A stretch of DNA of 64,000 nucleotides from Hydractinia symbiolongicarpus (lineage: Eukaryota > Cnidaria > Hydrozoa > Anthoathecata > Hydractiniidae): contig NC_079888.1 in assembly GCF_029227915.1 (NCBI RefSeq), positions 19,758,001 through 19,822,000 on the forward strand. The letters run 5' to 3'. This document shows positions 1 through 12,678 of the stretch, in pieces. Position 1 is the stretch's first letter. The number at the start of each line of letters is the position of its first letter. A program made the translations under genes and the position numbers. A model generated the notes under the pieces. It searched no databases. It saw only the letters and a program-made list of their open reading frames with translations, and had not been told where the DNA came from.

Positions 1-5
1 CGAAT

Positions 6-25
6 GCTAGCCGTTAGCGCGCGCT
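6..25. other. GC-rich palindromic box at monomer start (first example)
   Basis: Bases 6-18 form the inverted repeat GCTA-gccgt-TAGC, and bases 16-25 form the perfect 10-bp palindrome AGCGCGCGCT, with eight alternating G/C bases. This is the most GC-rich spot in an otherwise A/T-rich monomer and recurs about every 372 bp. Variants include GCGCGCCATG, GCGCGCTG (2 bp shorter), TAACGCGCGC, TAGGGCGCGC and TATCGCGCCC, so the palindrome is often imperfect. Alternating GC can favour left-handed DNA and is a dense CpG site; any function is inference. Confidence 0.8.
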
Positions 26-224
26 GAAGAAATAGAGACAGCTTAAAAACTGCATTTCATTGACTTTCCAATGGCATCAATCCTTGTGAGTTACAACGGT
101 TGCGTAACATATTTGTACCAACATGTATTTAGCGATATTTTTCTGACATTACGAGGTTTCGTCGCTATTAACAGTGAAATGATTGACTGTGGGACTTAAT
201 TGAACTGACTTTGGACTTTGACCT

Positions 225-231
225 TATAAAT
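225..231 (+). promoter_or_regulatory. TATA-like motif TATAAAT (first example)
   Basis: TATAAAT lies at monomer position 219-225, preceded by GACTTTGACCT, and is kept in most monomers. It resembles a Pol II TATA box. Satellites are transcribed in many animals, but nothing here shows initiation, and in 37% G+C DNA the match could be chance fixed by array homogenisation. Confidence 0.2.
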
Positions 232-264
232 GTGATAAATGAGACAATTGGACTCCAGGAAATA

Positions 265-3238
265 ACATTCTTCCTAATTTGACATGATTGTTGGAACTCA
301 GCAATTACACTTGGCGCTGTGGTAGCGCATCATTTAAAAATTTAGATAAATAAGCCATTTTTACTGGGAAACCAATCCTAGCCGTTAGCGCGCCATGAAG
401 AAATAGAGACAGTTTCAACATCTACATTTTATTGACTTTCTAATGGCATCAATCCTTGTGAGTTAAAACGGTTGCGTAACATATTCGTACCAACATGTAT
501 TTAGCGATATTTTTCTGACATTACGAGGTTTCGTCGCTTTTAACAGTGAAACAATTGACTGTGGGACTTAATTGAACTGACTTTTGACTTTGACCTTATA
601 AATGTGATAAATGAAGCAATTGGACTCCAAGAAATAACATTCTTCTTAATATGACATGATTGCTGTAACTCAGCGATTACACAGGCGATGTGGTAGCGCT
701 TTATTTAAAAATTTAGATAAATAAGCCCTATTTACTGTAGAACGAATGCTAGCCGTAAGCGCGCGCTGAAGAAATGGAGACAGTTTAAAAACTACATTTC
801 ATTGACTTTCTAATGGCATCAATCCTTGTGACTTAGAAAGGTTCCGTAACAAATTTGTACCAACATGTATTTAGCGATATTTCTCTGACATTACGAGGTT
901 TCGTCGCTTTTAACAGTGAAACGATTGACTGTGGGACTTAATTGAACTGACTTTGGACTTTGACCTTATAAATGTGATAAATGAGGCAATTGGACTCCAA
1001 GAAATAACATTCTTCTTAATTTGACATGATTGCTGGAACTCAGCGACTATACTAGGCGCTGTGGTAGCGCTTTATTTAAAAATTTAAATGAATAAGTCAA
1101 TTTTACTGTGAAACCAGTCCTAGCCGTTAGCGCGCGCTGAAGAAATAGAGACAGTTTCAAAAGCTACATTTCATTGACTTTGTAATGGCATCAATCCTTG
1201 TGACATACAATGGTTGCGTCACATATTCGTACCAGCATGTACTTAGCGATATTTTTCTGACATTACGAGATTTCATCGCTTTTAACAGTGAAACGATTAA
1301 CTGTGGGACTTAATTAAACTGACTTTGGACTTTCACCTTATAAATGTGATAAATGAGACAATTGGACTCCAAGAGATAACATTCTTCTTAATCTGACATA
1401 ATTGCTGGAGCTCAGCGATTACTCTGGGCGCTGTGGTAGTGCTTTATTTAGAAATTTAGACAAATAATTTATTTCTTACTGTGGGACCAATCCTAGCCTT
1501 TCGCACGCGCTGAAGAAGTAGAGATAGTTTCAAAAACTACATTTCATTGACTTTCTAATGGCATCAATCCTTGAGAGTTACAACGATTGCGTAACATATT
1601 TGTATCAACATGTATTTAGCGATATTTTTCTGACATTACGAGGTTTCGTCGCTTTTAACAGTGAAACGATTGACTGTGGGAGTTAATTGAACTGACTTTG
1701 GACTTTGACCTGATAAATGTGATAAATGAGGCAATTGGACTCCAAGAAATAACATTCTTCTTAATTTGACATGATTGATGGAACTCAGCGATTACACTAG
1801 GCGCTGAGGCAGCGCTTTATTTAAAAATTTAAATGAATAAATCAATTTTACTGTGAAACCAATCCTAGCCGTTAGCGCGTGCTGAAGAAATGGAGACAGT
1901 TTCAAAAACTACATTTTATTGACTTTGTAATGGCATCAATTCTTGTGACTTACAAAGGTTGCGTAACATATTTGTAAAAACATGTATTTCGCGATATTTT
2001 TCTGACATTACAAGGTTTCATCGCTTTTAACAGTGAAACGATTGACTGTGGGACTTAATTGAACTGACTTTGGAGTTTGATTTTATAAATGTGATAAATG
2101 AGACAATTGGACTCCAAGAAATAACATTCTTCTTAATTTGACATGATTGCTGGAACTCAGCGATTACTCTGGGTGCTGTGGTAGCGCTTTATTTAAAAAT
2201 TAAGATAAATAAGCCATTTTTACTGTGGAACAAATGCTAGCCGTTAGCGCGCGCTGAAGAAATAGAGACAGCTTAACAACTGCATTTCATTGACTTTCCA
2301 ATGGCATCAATCCTTGTGAGTTACAACGGTTGCGTAACATATTTGAACCAACATGTATTTAGCGATATTTTTCTGACATTACGAGGTTTCGTCGCTATTA
2401 ACAGTGAAATGATTGACTGTGGGACTTAATTGAACTGACTTTGGACTTTGACCTTATAAATGTGATAAATGAGACAATTGGACTCCAGGAAATAACATTC
2501 TTCCTAATTTGACATGATTGCTGGAACTCAGAAATTACACTTGGCGCTGTGGTAGCGCTTCATTTAAAAATTTAGATAAATAAGCCATTTTTACTGTGAA
2601 ACCAATCCTAGCCGTTAGCGCGCCATGAAGAAATAGAGACAGTTTCAACATCTACATTTCATTGACTTTCTAATGGCATCAATCCTTGTGAGTTAAAACG
2701 GTTGCGTAACATATTCGTACCAACATGTATTTAGCGATATTTTTCTGACATTACGAGGTTTCGTCGCTTTTAACAGTGAAACGATTGACTGTGGGACTTA
2801 ATTGAACTGACTTTGGACTTTGACCTTATAAATGTGATAAATGAGGCAATTGGACTCCAAGAAATAACATTCTTCTTAATTTGACATGATTGCTGGAACT
2901 CAGCGATTATACTAGGCGCTGTGGTAGCGCTTTATTTAAAAATTTAAATGAATAAGTCAATTTTACTGTGAAACCAGTCCTAGCCGTTAGCGCGCGCTGA
3001 TGAAATAGAGACAGTTTCAAAAGCTACATTTCATTGACTTTGTAATGGCATCAATCCTTGTGACTTACAATGGTTGCGTCACATATTCGTACCAGCATGT
3101 ACTTAGCGATATTTTTCTGACATTACGAGATTTCATCGCTTTTAACAGTGAAACGATTAACTGTGGGACTTAATTAAACTGACTTTGGACTTTCACCTTA
3201 TAAATGTGATAAATGGGACAATTGGACTCCAAGAAATA
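265..3238. repeat. 2,974-bp tandem duplication, copy 1
   Basis: Every anchor from 379 to 2981 has a partner exactly 2,974 bp downstream (379/3353, 750/3724, 1121/4095, 1494/4468, 1866/4840, 2238/5212, 2609/5583, 2981/5955). The unit is eight monomers long. It starts in the second half of an A monomer and ends within the D/A hybrid near 3220-3245, where a D first half is joined to an A second half carrying TTCCTAATTTG and GATTGTTGG. Edges are good to about 20 bp. Confidence 0.85.
314..328. other. Inverted repeat GCGCT-gtggt-AGCGC (first example)
   Basis: Five-base arms at 314-318 and 324-328 flank the loop GTGGT. The element recurs near monomer position 308-322, about 58 bp before the next palindromic box. 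Variants such as GCGCT/AGTGC, GCACT/AGCGC and GCGCA/AGCGC weaken or break one pair without a matching change in the other arm, so there is no covariation in favour of a selected RNA hairpin. Confidence 0.7.
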
Positions 3239-6212
3239 ACATTCTTCCTAATTTGACATGATTGTTGGAACTCAGCAATTACACTTGGCGCTGTGGTAGC
3301 GCTTCATTTAAAAATTTAGATAAATAAGCCATTTTTACTGTGAAACCAATCCTAGCCGTTAGCGCGCCATGAAGAAATAGAGACAGTTTCAACATCTACA
3401 TTTTATTGACTTTCTAATGGCATCAATCCTTGTGAGTTAAAACGGTTGCGTAACATATTCGTACCAACATGTATTTAGCGATATTTTTCTGACATTACGA
3501 GGTTTCGTCCCTTTTAACAGTGAAACAATTGACTGTGGGACTTAATTGAACTGACTTTGGACTTTGACCTTATAAATGTGATAAATGAAGCAATTGGACT
3601 CCAAGAAATAACATTCTTCTTAATATGACATGATTGCTGTAACTCAGCGATTACACTGGCGATGTGGTAGCGCTTTATTTAAAAATTTAGATAAATAAGC
3701 CCTATTTACTGTAGAACGAATGCTAGCCGTAAGCGCGCGCTGAAGAAATGGAGACAGTTTAAAAACTACATTTCATTGACTTTCTAATGGCATCAATCCT
3801 TGTGACTTAGAAAGGTTCCGTAACAAATTTGTACCAACATGTATTTAGCGATATTTCTCTGACATTACGAGGTTTCGTCGCTTTTAACAGTGAAACGATT
3901 GACTGTGGGACTTAATTGAACTGACTTTGGACTTTGACCTTATAAATGTGATAAATGAGGCAATTGGACTCCAAGAAATAACATTCTTCTTAATTTGACA
4001 TGATTGCTGGAACTCAGCGATTATACTAGGCGCTGTGGTAGCGCTTTATTTAAAAATTTAAATGAATAAGTCAATTTTACTGTGAAACCAGTCCTAGCCG
4101 TTAGCGCGCGCTGAAGAAATAGAGACAGTTTCAAAAGCTACATTTCATTGACTTTGTAATGGCATCAATCCTTGTGACTTACAATGGTTGCGTCACATAT
4201 TCGTACCAGCATGTACTTAGCGATATTTTTCTGACATTACGAGATTTCATCGCTTTTAACAGTGAAACGATTAACTGTGGGACTTAATTGAACTGACTTT
4301 GGACTTTCACCTTATAAATGTGATAAATGAGACAATTGGACTCCAAGAGATAACATTCTTCTTAATCTGACATAATTGCTGGAGCTCAGCGATTACTCTG
4401 GGCGCTGTGGTAGTGCTTTATTTAGAAATTTAGACAAATAATTTATTTCTTACTGTGGGACCAATCCTAGCCTTTCGCACGCGCTGAAGAAGTAGAGATA
4501 GTTTCAAAAACTACATTTCATTGACTTTCTAATGGCATCAATCCTTGAGAGTTACAACGATTGCGAAACATATTTGTATCAACATGTATTTAGCGATATT
4601 TTTCTGACATTACGAGGTTTTGTCGCTTTTAACAGTGAAACGATTGACTGTGGGAGTTAATTGAACTGACTTTGGACTTTGACCTGATAAATGTGATAAA
4701 TGAGGCAATTGGACTCCAAGAAATAACATTCTTCTTAATTTGACATGATTGCTGGAACTCAGCGATTACACTAGGCGCTGAGGCAGCGCTTTATTTAAAA
4801 ATTTAAATGAATAAATCAATTTTACTGTGAAACCAATCCTAGCCGTTAGCGCGCGCTGAAGAAATGGAGACAGTTTCAAAAACTACATTTTATTGACTTT
4901 GTAATGGCATCAATCCTTGTGACTTACAAAGGTTGCGTAACATATTTGTAACAACATGTATTTTGCGATATTTTTCTGACATTACAAGGTTTCATCGCTT
5001 TTAACAGTGAAACGATTGACTGTGGGACTTAATTGAACTGACTTTGGAGTTTGATTTTATAAATGTGATAAATGAGACAATTGGACTCCAAGAAATAACA
5101 TTCTTCTTAATTTGACATGATTGCTGGAACTCAGCGATTACTCTGGGTGCTGTGGTAGCGCTTTATTTAAAAATTAAGATAAATAAGCCATTTTTACTGT
5201 GGAACGAATGCTAGCCGTTAGCGCGCGCTGAAGAAATAGAGACAGCTTAAAAACTGCATTTCATTGACTTTCCAATGGCATCAATCCTTGTGAGTTACAA
5301 CGGTTGCGTAACATATTTGTACCAACATGTATTTAGCGATATTTTTCTGACATTACGAGGTTTCGTCGCTATTAACAGTGAAATGATTGACTGTGGGACT
5401 TAATTGAACTGACTTTGGACTTTGACCTTATAAATGTGATAAATGAGACAATTGGACTCCAGGAAATAACATTCTTCCTAATTTGACATGATTGCTGGAA
5501 CTCAGCAATTACACTTGGCGCTGTGGTAGCGCTTCATTTAAAAATTTGGATAAATAAGCCATTTTTACTGTGAAACCAATCCTAGCCGTTAGCGCGCCAT
5601 GAAGAAATAGAGACAGTTTCAACATCTATATTTCATTGACTTTCTAATGGCATCAATCCTTGTGAGTTAAAACGGTTGCGTAACATATTCGTACCAACAT
5701 GTATTTAGCGATATTTTTCTGACATTACGAGGTTTCGTCGCTTTTAACAGTGAAACGATTGACTGTGGGACTTAATTGAACTGACTTTGGACTTTGACCT
5801 TATAAATGTAATAAATGAGGCAATTGGACTCCAAGAAATAACATTCTTCTTAATTTGACATGATTGCTGGAACTCAGCGATTATACTAGGCGCTGTGGTA
5901 GCGCTTTATTTAAAAATTTAAATGAATAAGTCAATTTTACTGTGAAACCAATCGTAGCCGTTAGCGCGCGCTGATGAAATAGAGACAGTTTCAAAAGCTA
6001 CATTTCATTGACTTTGTAATGGCATCAATCCTTGTGACTTACAATGGTTGCGTCACATATTCGTACCAGCATGTACTTAGCGATATTTTTCTGACATTAC
6101 GAGATTTCATCGCTTTTAACAGTGAAACGATTAACTGTGGGACTTAATTAAACTGACTTTGGACTTTCACCTTATAAATGTGATAAATGAGACAATTGGA
6201 CTCCAAGAGATA
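3239..6212. repeat. 2,974-bp tandem duplication, copy 2
   Basis: This is the second copy of the eight-monomer unit. Its last D monomer (anchor 5955) continues into a normal D second half and then E and F, so the array re-enters the regular order. Scattered single-base differences separate the copies, for example TGCGTAAC near 1590 against TGCGAAAC near 4564, so the duplication is recent but not brand new. Confidence 0.85.
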
Positions 6213-7977
6213 ACATTCTTCTTAATCTGACATAATTGCTGGAGCTCAGCGATTACTCTGGGCGCTGTGGTAGTGCTTTATTTAGAAATTTAGACAAATA
6301 ATTCATTTCTTACTGTGGGACCAATCCTAGCCTTTCGCACGCGCTGAAGAAGTAGAGATAGTTTCAAAAACTAAATTTCATTGACTTTCTAATGGCATCA
6401 ATCCTTGAGAGTTACAACGATTGCGTAACATATTTGTACCAACATGTATTTAGCGATATTTTTCTGACATTACGAGGTTTCGTCGCTTTTAACAGTGAAA
6501 CGATTGACTGTGGGAGTTAATTGAACTGACTTTGGACTTTGACCTGATAAATGTGATAAATGAGGCAATTGGACTCCAAGAAATAACATTCTTCTTAATT
6601 TGACATGATTGCTGGAACTCAGCGATTACACTAGGCGCTGAGGCAGCGCTTTATTTAAAAATTTAAATAAATAAGTCAATTTTACTGTGAAACCAATCCT
6701 AGCCGTTAGCGCGCGCTGAAGAAATGGAGACAGTTTCAAAAACTACATTTCTTTGACTTTGTAATGGCATCAATCCTTGTGACTTACAAAGGTTGCGTAA
6801 CATATTTGTAACAACATGTATTTCGCGATATTTTTCTGACATTACAAGGTTTCATCGCTTTTAACAGTGAAACGATTGACTGTGGGACTTAATTGAACTG
6901 ACTTTGGAGTTTGATTTTATAAATGTGATAAATGAGACAATTGGACTCCAAGAAATAACATTCTTCTTAATTTGACATGATTGCTGGAACTCAGCGATTA
7001 CTCTGGGTGCTGTGGTAGCGCTTTATTTAAAAATTAAGATAAATAAGCCATTTTTACTGTGGAACGAATGCTAGCCGTTAGCGCGCGCTGAAGAAATAGA
7101 GACAGCTTAAAAACTGCATTTCATTGACTTTCCAATGGCATCAATCCTTGTGAGTTACAACGGTTGCGTAACATATTTGTACCAACATGTGTTTAGCGAT
7201 ATTTTTCTGACATTACGAGGTTTCGTCGCTATTAACAGTGAAATGATTGACTGTGGGACTTAATTGAACTGACCTTGGAGTTTGATTTTATAAATGTGAT
7301 AAATGAGACAATTGGACTCCAAGAAATAACATTCTTCTTAATTTGACATGATTGCTGGAACTCAGCGATTACACTGGCGATGTGGTAGCGCTTTATTTAA
7401 AAATTTAGATAAATAAGCCATATTTACTGTAGAACGAAAGCTAGTCGTAAGCGCGCGCTGAAAAAATGGAGACAGTTTCAAAAACTACATTTCATTGACT
7501 TTGTAATGGCATCAATCCTTGTGACTTACAAAGGTTGCGTAACATATTTGTAACAACATATATTTCGCGATATTTTTCTGACATTACAAGGTTTCATCGC
7601 TTTTAACAGTCAAACGATTGACTGCGGGACGTAGTTGAACTGATTTTGGACTTTGACCTTATAAATGTGATAAATGAGACAATTGGACTCCAAGAAATAA
7701 CATTCCTCTTAATTTGACATGATTGTTGGAACTCAGCGATTACACTGGGCGCTGTGGTAGCGCTTTATTTAAAACTTTATAAAAATAAGTTATTCTTACT
7801 GTGGAACCAATCCTAGCCGTTAGCGCGCTGAAGAAATAGAGACAGTTTCAAGAACTACATTTCATTGACTTTCTAACGGTATAATTTCCGTGTGAGTTAC
7901 AACGGTTGCGCCACATATTCGTACCAACATGTGTTTAGCGATATTTTCCTGACATTACTCGATTGCGTCGCTTTTAA

Positions 7978-8043
7978 CAGGGAAACGATTAACTATGGGA
8001 CTTAATTAAACAGTGAAACGATTAACTGTGGGACATAATTAAA
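7978..8043. repeat. 33-bp direct tandem duplication inside one monomer
   Basis: Two adjacent 33-bp segments (7978-8010 and 8011-8043) both start with CAG, contain GAAACGATTAACT and end in AATTAAA. They correspond to monomer positions 166-198. The host monomer is 405 bp instead of 372, an excess of exactly 33 bp. The two units already differ at a few bases, including GGGAAACG against GTGAAACG and CTATGGG against CTGTGGG. Confidence 0.92.
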
Positions 8044-9740
8044 CTGTCTTTGGACTTTCACCTTATAAATGTGATAAATGAGACAATTGGACTCCAAGAG
8101 ATAACATTCTTCTTAATCTGACATAATTGCTGGAGCTCAGCGATTACTCTGGGCGCTGTGGTAGTGCTTTATTTAGAAATTTAGACAAATAATTTATTTC
8201 TTACTGTGGGACCAATCCTAGCCTTTCGCACACGCTGAAGAAGTAGAGATAGTTTCAAAAACTACATTTCATTGACTTTCTAATGGCATCAATCCTAGTG
8301 AGTTACAACGGTTGCGTAACATATTCGTACCATTATGTATTTAGCGATATTTTTCTGACATTACGAGGTTTCGTCGCTTTTAAGAGTGAAACGATTGACT
8401 GTGGGACTTAATTGAACTAACTTTGGACTTTGACCTTATAAATATGATAAATGAAGCAATTGGACTCCAAGAAATAACATTCTTCTTAATTTGACATGAT
8501 TGCTGGAACTCAGCGATTACACTGGCGATGTGGTAGCGCTTTATTTAAAAATTTAGATAGATTAGCCATATTTACTGTAGAACAAATCCTAGCCGTAAGC
8601 GCGCGCTGAAGAAATGGAGACAGTTTCAAAAACTACATTTCATTGACTTTGTAATGGCATCAATCCTTGTGACTTACAAAGGTTGCGTAACATATTTGTA
8701 ACAACATGTATTTCGCGATATTTTTCTGACATTACAAGGTTTCATCGCTTTTAACAGTGAAACGATGGACTGTGGGACTTAATTTAACTGACTTTGGACT
8801 TTGATTTTATAAATGTGATAAATGAGACAATTGGACTTCAAGAAATAACATTCTTCTTAATTTGACATGATTGCTGGAACTCAGCGATTACTCTGGGTGC
8901 TGTGGTAGCGCTTTATTAAAAACTTTAAATAAATAAGTGATTTTTACTGTAGAACCAATCCTAGCCGTTAGCGCGCGCTGAAAAGATAGAGACAGTTTCA
9001 AGAACTACATTTCATTGTCTTTCTAACGGTATAATTTCCGTGTGACTTACAACAGGTTGCGCCACATATTCGTACCAACATGTGTTTAGCGATATTTTCC
9101 TGACATTACTCGATTGCGTCGCTTTTAACAGTGAAACGATTTACTGTGGGACTTAATTAAACTGACTTTGGACTTTCACCTTATAAATGTGATAAATGAG
9201 ACAATTGGACTCCAAGAGATAACATTCTTCTTAATCTGACGTAATTGCTGGAGCTCAGCGATTACTCTGGGCGCTGTGATAGTGCTTTATTTAGAAATTT
9301 AGACAAATAATTCATTTCTTACAGTGGGGCCAATCCTAGCATTTAGAACGCGCTGAAGAAATAGGGATAGTTTGAAAAACTACATTTCATGGATTTTCTA
9401 ACGGTATCAATCCGTTTGAGTTACAACGGTTGCGTAACATATTCGTAGCAACATGTACTTAGCGATATTTTTCTGCCATTACGAGGTATCATCGCTTTTA
9501 ACAGTCAAACGATTGACTGTGGGACTTAATTGAACTGATTTTGGACTTTAACCTTATAAATGTGATAAATAACACAATTGGATTCCCAGAAATAACATTC
9601 TTCTTAATTTGACATGATTCCTGGAACTCAAAAATTATACTGGGTGCAGTGGTAGCGCTTTATTTAATAATTGAGATAAATAATTTATTTTTTACTGAGG
9701 ATCCAATCCTAGCATTCAGCACGCGCTGAAGAAACAGAGA

Positions 9741-11804
9741 CAGTTTCAAAAATTATATTTCATTAACTTTCTAATGGCATCAGTCCTTGTGAGTTACAAC
9801 GGTTGCGTCACATATTCGTACCAGCATGAACTTAGCGATATTTTTCTGACATTACGAGATTTCATCGCTTTTAACAGTGAAACAATTAACTGTGGAGCTT
9901 AATTATACTGAATTTGGACTTTCACCTTATAAATGTGATAAATGAGACAATTGGACTCCAAGAGATAACATTCTTCTTAATCTGACGTAATTGCTGGAGC
10001 TCAGCGATTACTCTGGGCGCTGTAATAGTGCTTTATTTAGAAATTTAGACAAATAATTCATTTCTTACTGTGGGGCTAATCCTAGCATTTAGCACGCGCT
10101 GAAGAAATAGGGATAGTTTAAAAAACTACATTTCATTGATTTTCTAACGGTATCAATCCGTTTGAGTTACAACGGTTGCGTCACATAATCGTACCAACAT
10201 GTATTTAGCGACATTTTTCTGATATTACGAGGTTTCATTGCTTTTAACAGTGAAACGATTGACTGTGGGACTTAATTGAACTGACTTTGGACTTTGACCT
10301 TATAAATGTGATAAATGAGACAATTGGACTCCAAGAAATAACATTCTTCTTAATTTGACGTGATTGCTGGAACTCAGCAATTACACTGGGCGCTGTGGTA
10401 GCGCTTTATTAAAAGTTTTATATAAAAAAGTCATTTTACTGTAGAACCAATCCTAGCCGTTATCGCGCCATGAAGAAATAGAGACAGTTTCAAAATCTAC
10501 ATTTCATTGAGATCCTAACGGTATCAGTTCGTGTGAGTTACAACGGTTGCGCCACATATTCTTACCAACATGTATTTAGCGATATTTTTCTGATATTACT
10601 AGGTTGCATCGCTTTTGACAGTGAAGCGATTGACTGTGGGACTTAATTTAACTGACTTTGGACTTTCACCTTATAAATGTGATAAATGAGACAATTGAAT
10701 TCCCAGAAATAACACTCTTCTTAATTTGACATGATTGCAGGAACTCAGCGATCACACTGGGCGCTGTGGTAGCACTTTATTTAAAAATTTAGATAATTAA
10801 GCCATTTTTACTGTGGAACGAATGCTAGCCGTTAGCGCGCGCTGAAGAAATGGAGACAGTTTAAAAACTACATTTCATTGACTTTCTAATGGCATCAATC
10901 CTTGTGAGTTACAACGGTTGCGTGACATATTTGTACCAACATGTATTTAGCGATATTTGTCTGACATTACGAGGTTTCGTCGCTTTTAACAGTGAAACGA
11001 TTGACTGTGGGAATAATTGAACTGACTTTGGACTTTCACCTTATAAATGTGATAAATGAGACAATTGGACTCCAAGAAATAACATTCTTCTTAATTTGAC
11101 ATGATTGCTGGAACTCAGCGATTTCACTGGGCGCGGTGGTAGCGCTTTATTTAAAAATTTAAATGAATAAGTCATTTTTACTGTGAAACCAATCCTAGCC
11201 GTTAGCGCGCAGAAGAAATAGAGACAGTTTCAAAAATTATATTTCATTAACTTTCTAATGGCATCAGTCCTTGTGAGTTACAACGGTTGCGTCACATATT
11301 CGTACCAGCATGTACTTAGCAATATTTTTCTGACATTACGAGATTTCATCGCTTTTAACAGTGAAACAATTAACTGTGGGGCTTAATTAAACTGAATTTG
11401 GACTTTCACCTTATAAATGTGATAAATGAGACAATTGGACTCCAAGAGATAACATTCTTCTTAATCTGACGTAATTGCTGGAGCTCAGCGATTACTCTGG
11501 GCGCTGTAATAGTGCTTTATTTAGAAATTTAGACAAATAATTCATTTCTTACTGTGGGGCTAATCCTAGCATTTAGCACGCGCTGAAGAAATAGGGATAG
11601 TTTAAAAAACTACATTTCATTGATTTTCTAACGGTATCAATCCGTTTGAGTTACAACGGTTGCGTCACATAATCGTACCAACATGTATTTAGCGACATTT
11701 TTCTGATATTACGAGGTTTCATTGCTTTTAACAGTGAAACGATTGACTGTGGGATTTAATTGAACTGACTTTGGACTTTGACCTTATAAATGTGGTAAAT
11801 GAGA
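9741..11804. repeat. Four-monomer duplication, offset 1,484 bp
   Basis: 9741 to about 10320 matches 11225 to about 11804. Shared diagnostic features are AAAATTATATTTCATTAAC, then TAGTGCTTTATTTAGAAA, then GCATTTAGCACGCGCTG at anchors 10083 and 11567, then TAGCGACATTTTTCTGATA. A second overlapping relation, offset 1,113 bp, links 10826-11240 with 11939-12353 (both carry GCGTGACATATTTG and GATATTTGTCTGAC). Two periods over the same ground show successive exchanges. Confidence 0.75.
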
Positions 11805-12678
11805 CAATTGGACTTCAAGAAACAACATTCTTCTTAATTTAACATGATTGCAGGAACTCAGCGATTACACTGGGCGCTGTGGTAGCGCTTTATTTAAAAA
11901 TTAAGATAATTAAGCCATTTTTACTGTGGAACGAATGCTAGCCGTTATCGCGCACTGAAGAAATGGAGACAGTTTAAAAACTACATTTCATTGACTTTCC
12001 AATGGCATCAATACTTGTGAGTTACAACGGTTGCGTGACATATTTGTACCAACATGTATTTAGCGATATTTGTCTGACATTACGAGGTTTCGTCGCTTTT
12101 AACAGTGAAACGATTGACTGTGGGATTAATTGAACTGACTTTGGACTTTCACCTTATAAATGTGATAAATGAGACAATTGGACTCCAAGAAATAACATTC
12201 TTCTTAATTTGACATGATTGCTGGAAATCAGCGATTTCACTGGGCGCAGTGGTAGCGCTTTATTTAAAAATTTAAATGAATAAGTCATTTTTACTGTGAA
12301 ACCAATCCTAGCCGTTAGCGCGCAGAAGAAATAGAGACAGTTTCAAAAATTATATTTCATTGACTTTCTAATGGCATCACTCCTTGTGAGTTACAACGGT
12401 TGCGATACATATTCGTACCAACATGTACTTAGCGATATTTTTCTGACATTACTAGGTTGCATCGCTTTTAAGAGTGAAACGATTGACTGTGGGACTTAAT
12501 TGAACTGATTTTGGACTTTAACCTTATAAATGTGATAAATCTCACAATTGATTTCCCAGAAATAACACTCTTCTTAATTTGACACGATTGCAGGAACTCA
12601 GCGATTACAATGGGCGCTGTGGTAGCGCTTTATTTAAAAATTAAGATAAATGAGCCATTTTTACTGTGGAACGAATGC

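Larger units (their letters stand above)
1..7271. repeat. Left HOR domain, monomer types A-F
   Basis: Six distinguishable monomer types recur in fixed order. Type A has GACAGCTTAAAAACTGC; B has GCGCGCCATGAAG; C has CCGTAAGCGCGC; D has TTTCAAAAGCTAC and GTACCAGCATGTAC; E has CCTTTCGCACGCGC; F ends in AAAAATTAAGATAAA. Anchors: A 8, B 379, C 750, D 1121, E 1494, F 1866; A 2238, B/C hybrid 2609, D/A hybrid 2981, B 3353, C 3724, D 4095, E 4468, F 4840; A 5212, B/C 5583, D 5955, E 6328, F 6700; then A 7072, which turns into F- and C-like sequence near 7271. The periods are therefore 2,230 bp (six monomers), 2,974 bp (eight) and 1,860 bp (five). Same-type copies differ by only a few bases, whereas different types differ clearly, which is the hallmark of an HOR. 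Confidence 0.9.
7072..12678. repeat. Diverged satellite zone with trimer and tetramer structure
   Basis: Anchors: 7072, 7442, 7814, 8219, 8590, 8962, 9337, 9710, 10083, 10454, 10826, 11196, 11567, 11939, 12309, with 12679 opening the next domain. Copies here are less alike than in the left domain. Several monomers carry a distinct second half with AACACAATTGG then ATTCCCAG, and TTTAATAATTGAG in the tail, for example the monomer starting at 9337. The 7814-8219 monomer is 405 bp because of an internal duplication. A trimer repeat links 7442-8219 with 8590-9337: each opens with CCGTAAGC or CGTAAGC and is followed by a monomer with AACGGTATAATTTCCGTG. There are no genes. Confidence 0.85.

Noticed and set aside
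107-121. Possible CENP-B box around TTCGTACCAACATGT in each monomer
   Set aside because: The left half fits (TTCG, then A five bases later) but the required CGGG is absent; the sequence has ATGT. It fails as a canonical CENP-B box; another protein could still bind.
340-358. A/T-rich tract as a replication origin or matrix attachment site
   Set aside because: Short A/T tracts recur in every monomer and match no specific origin or attachment motif; composition alone is not evidence.
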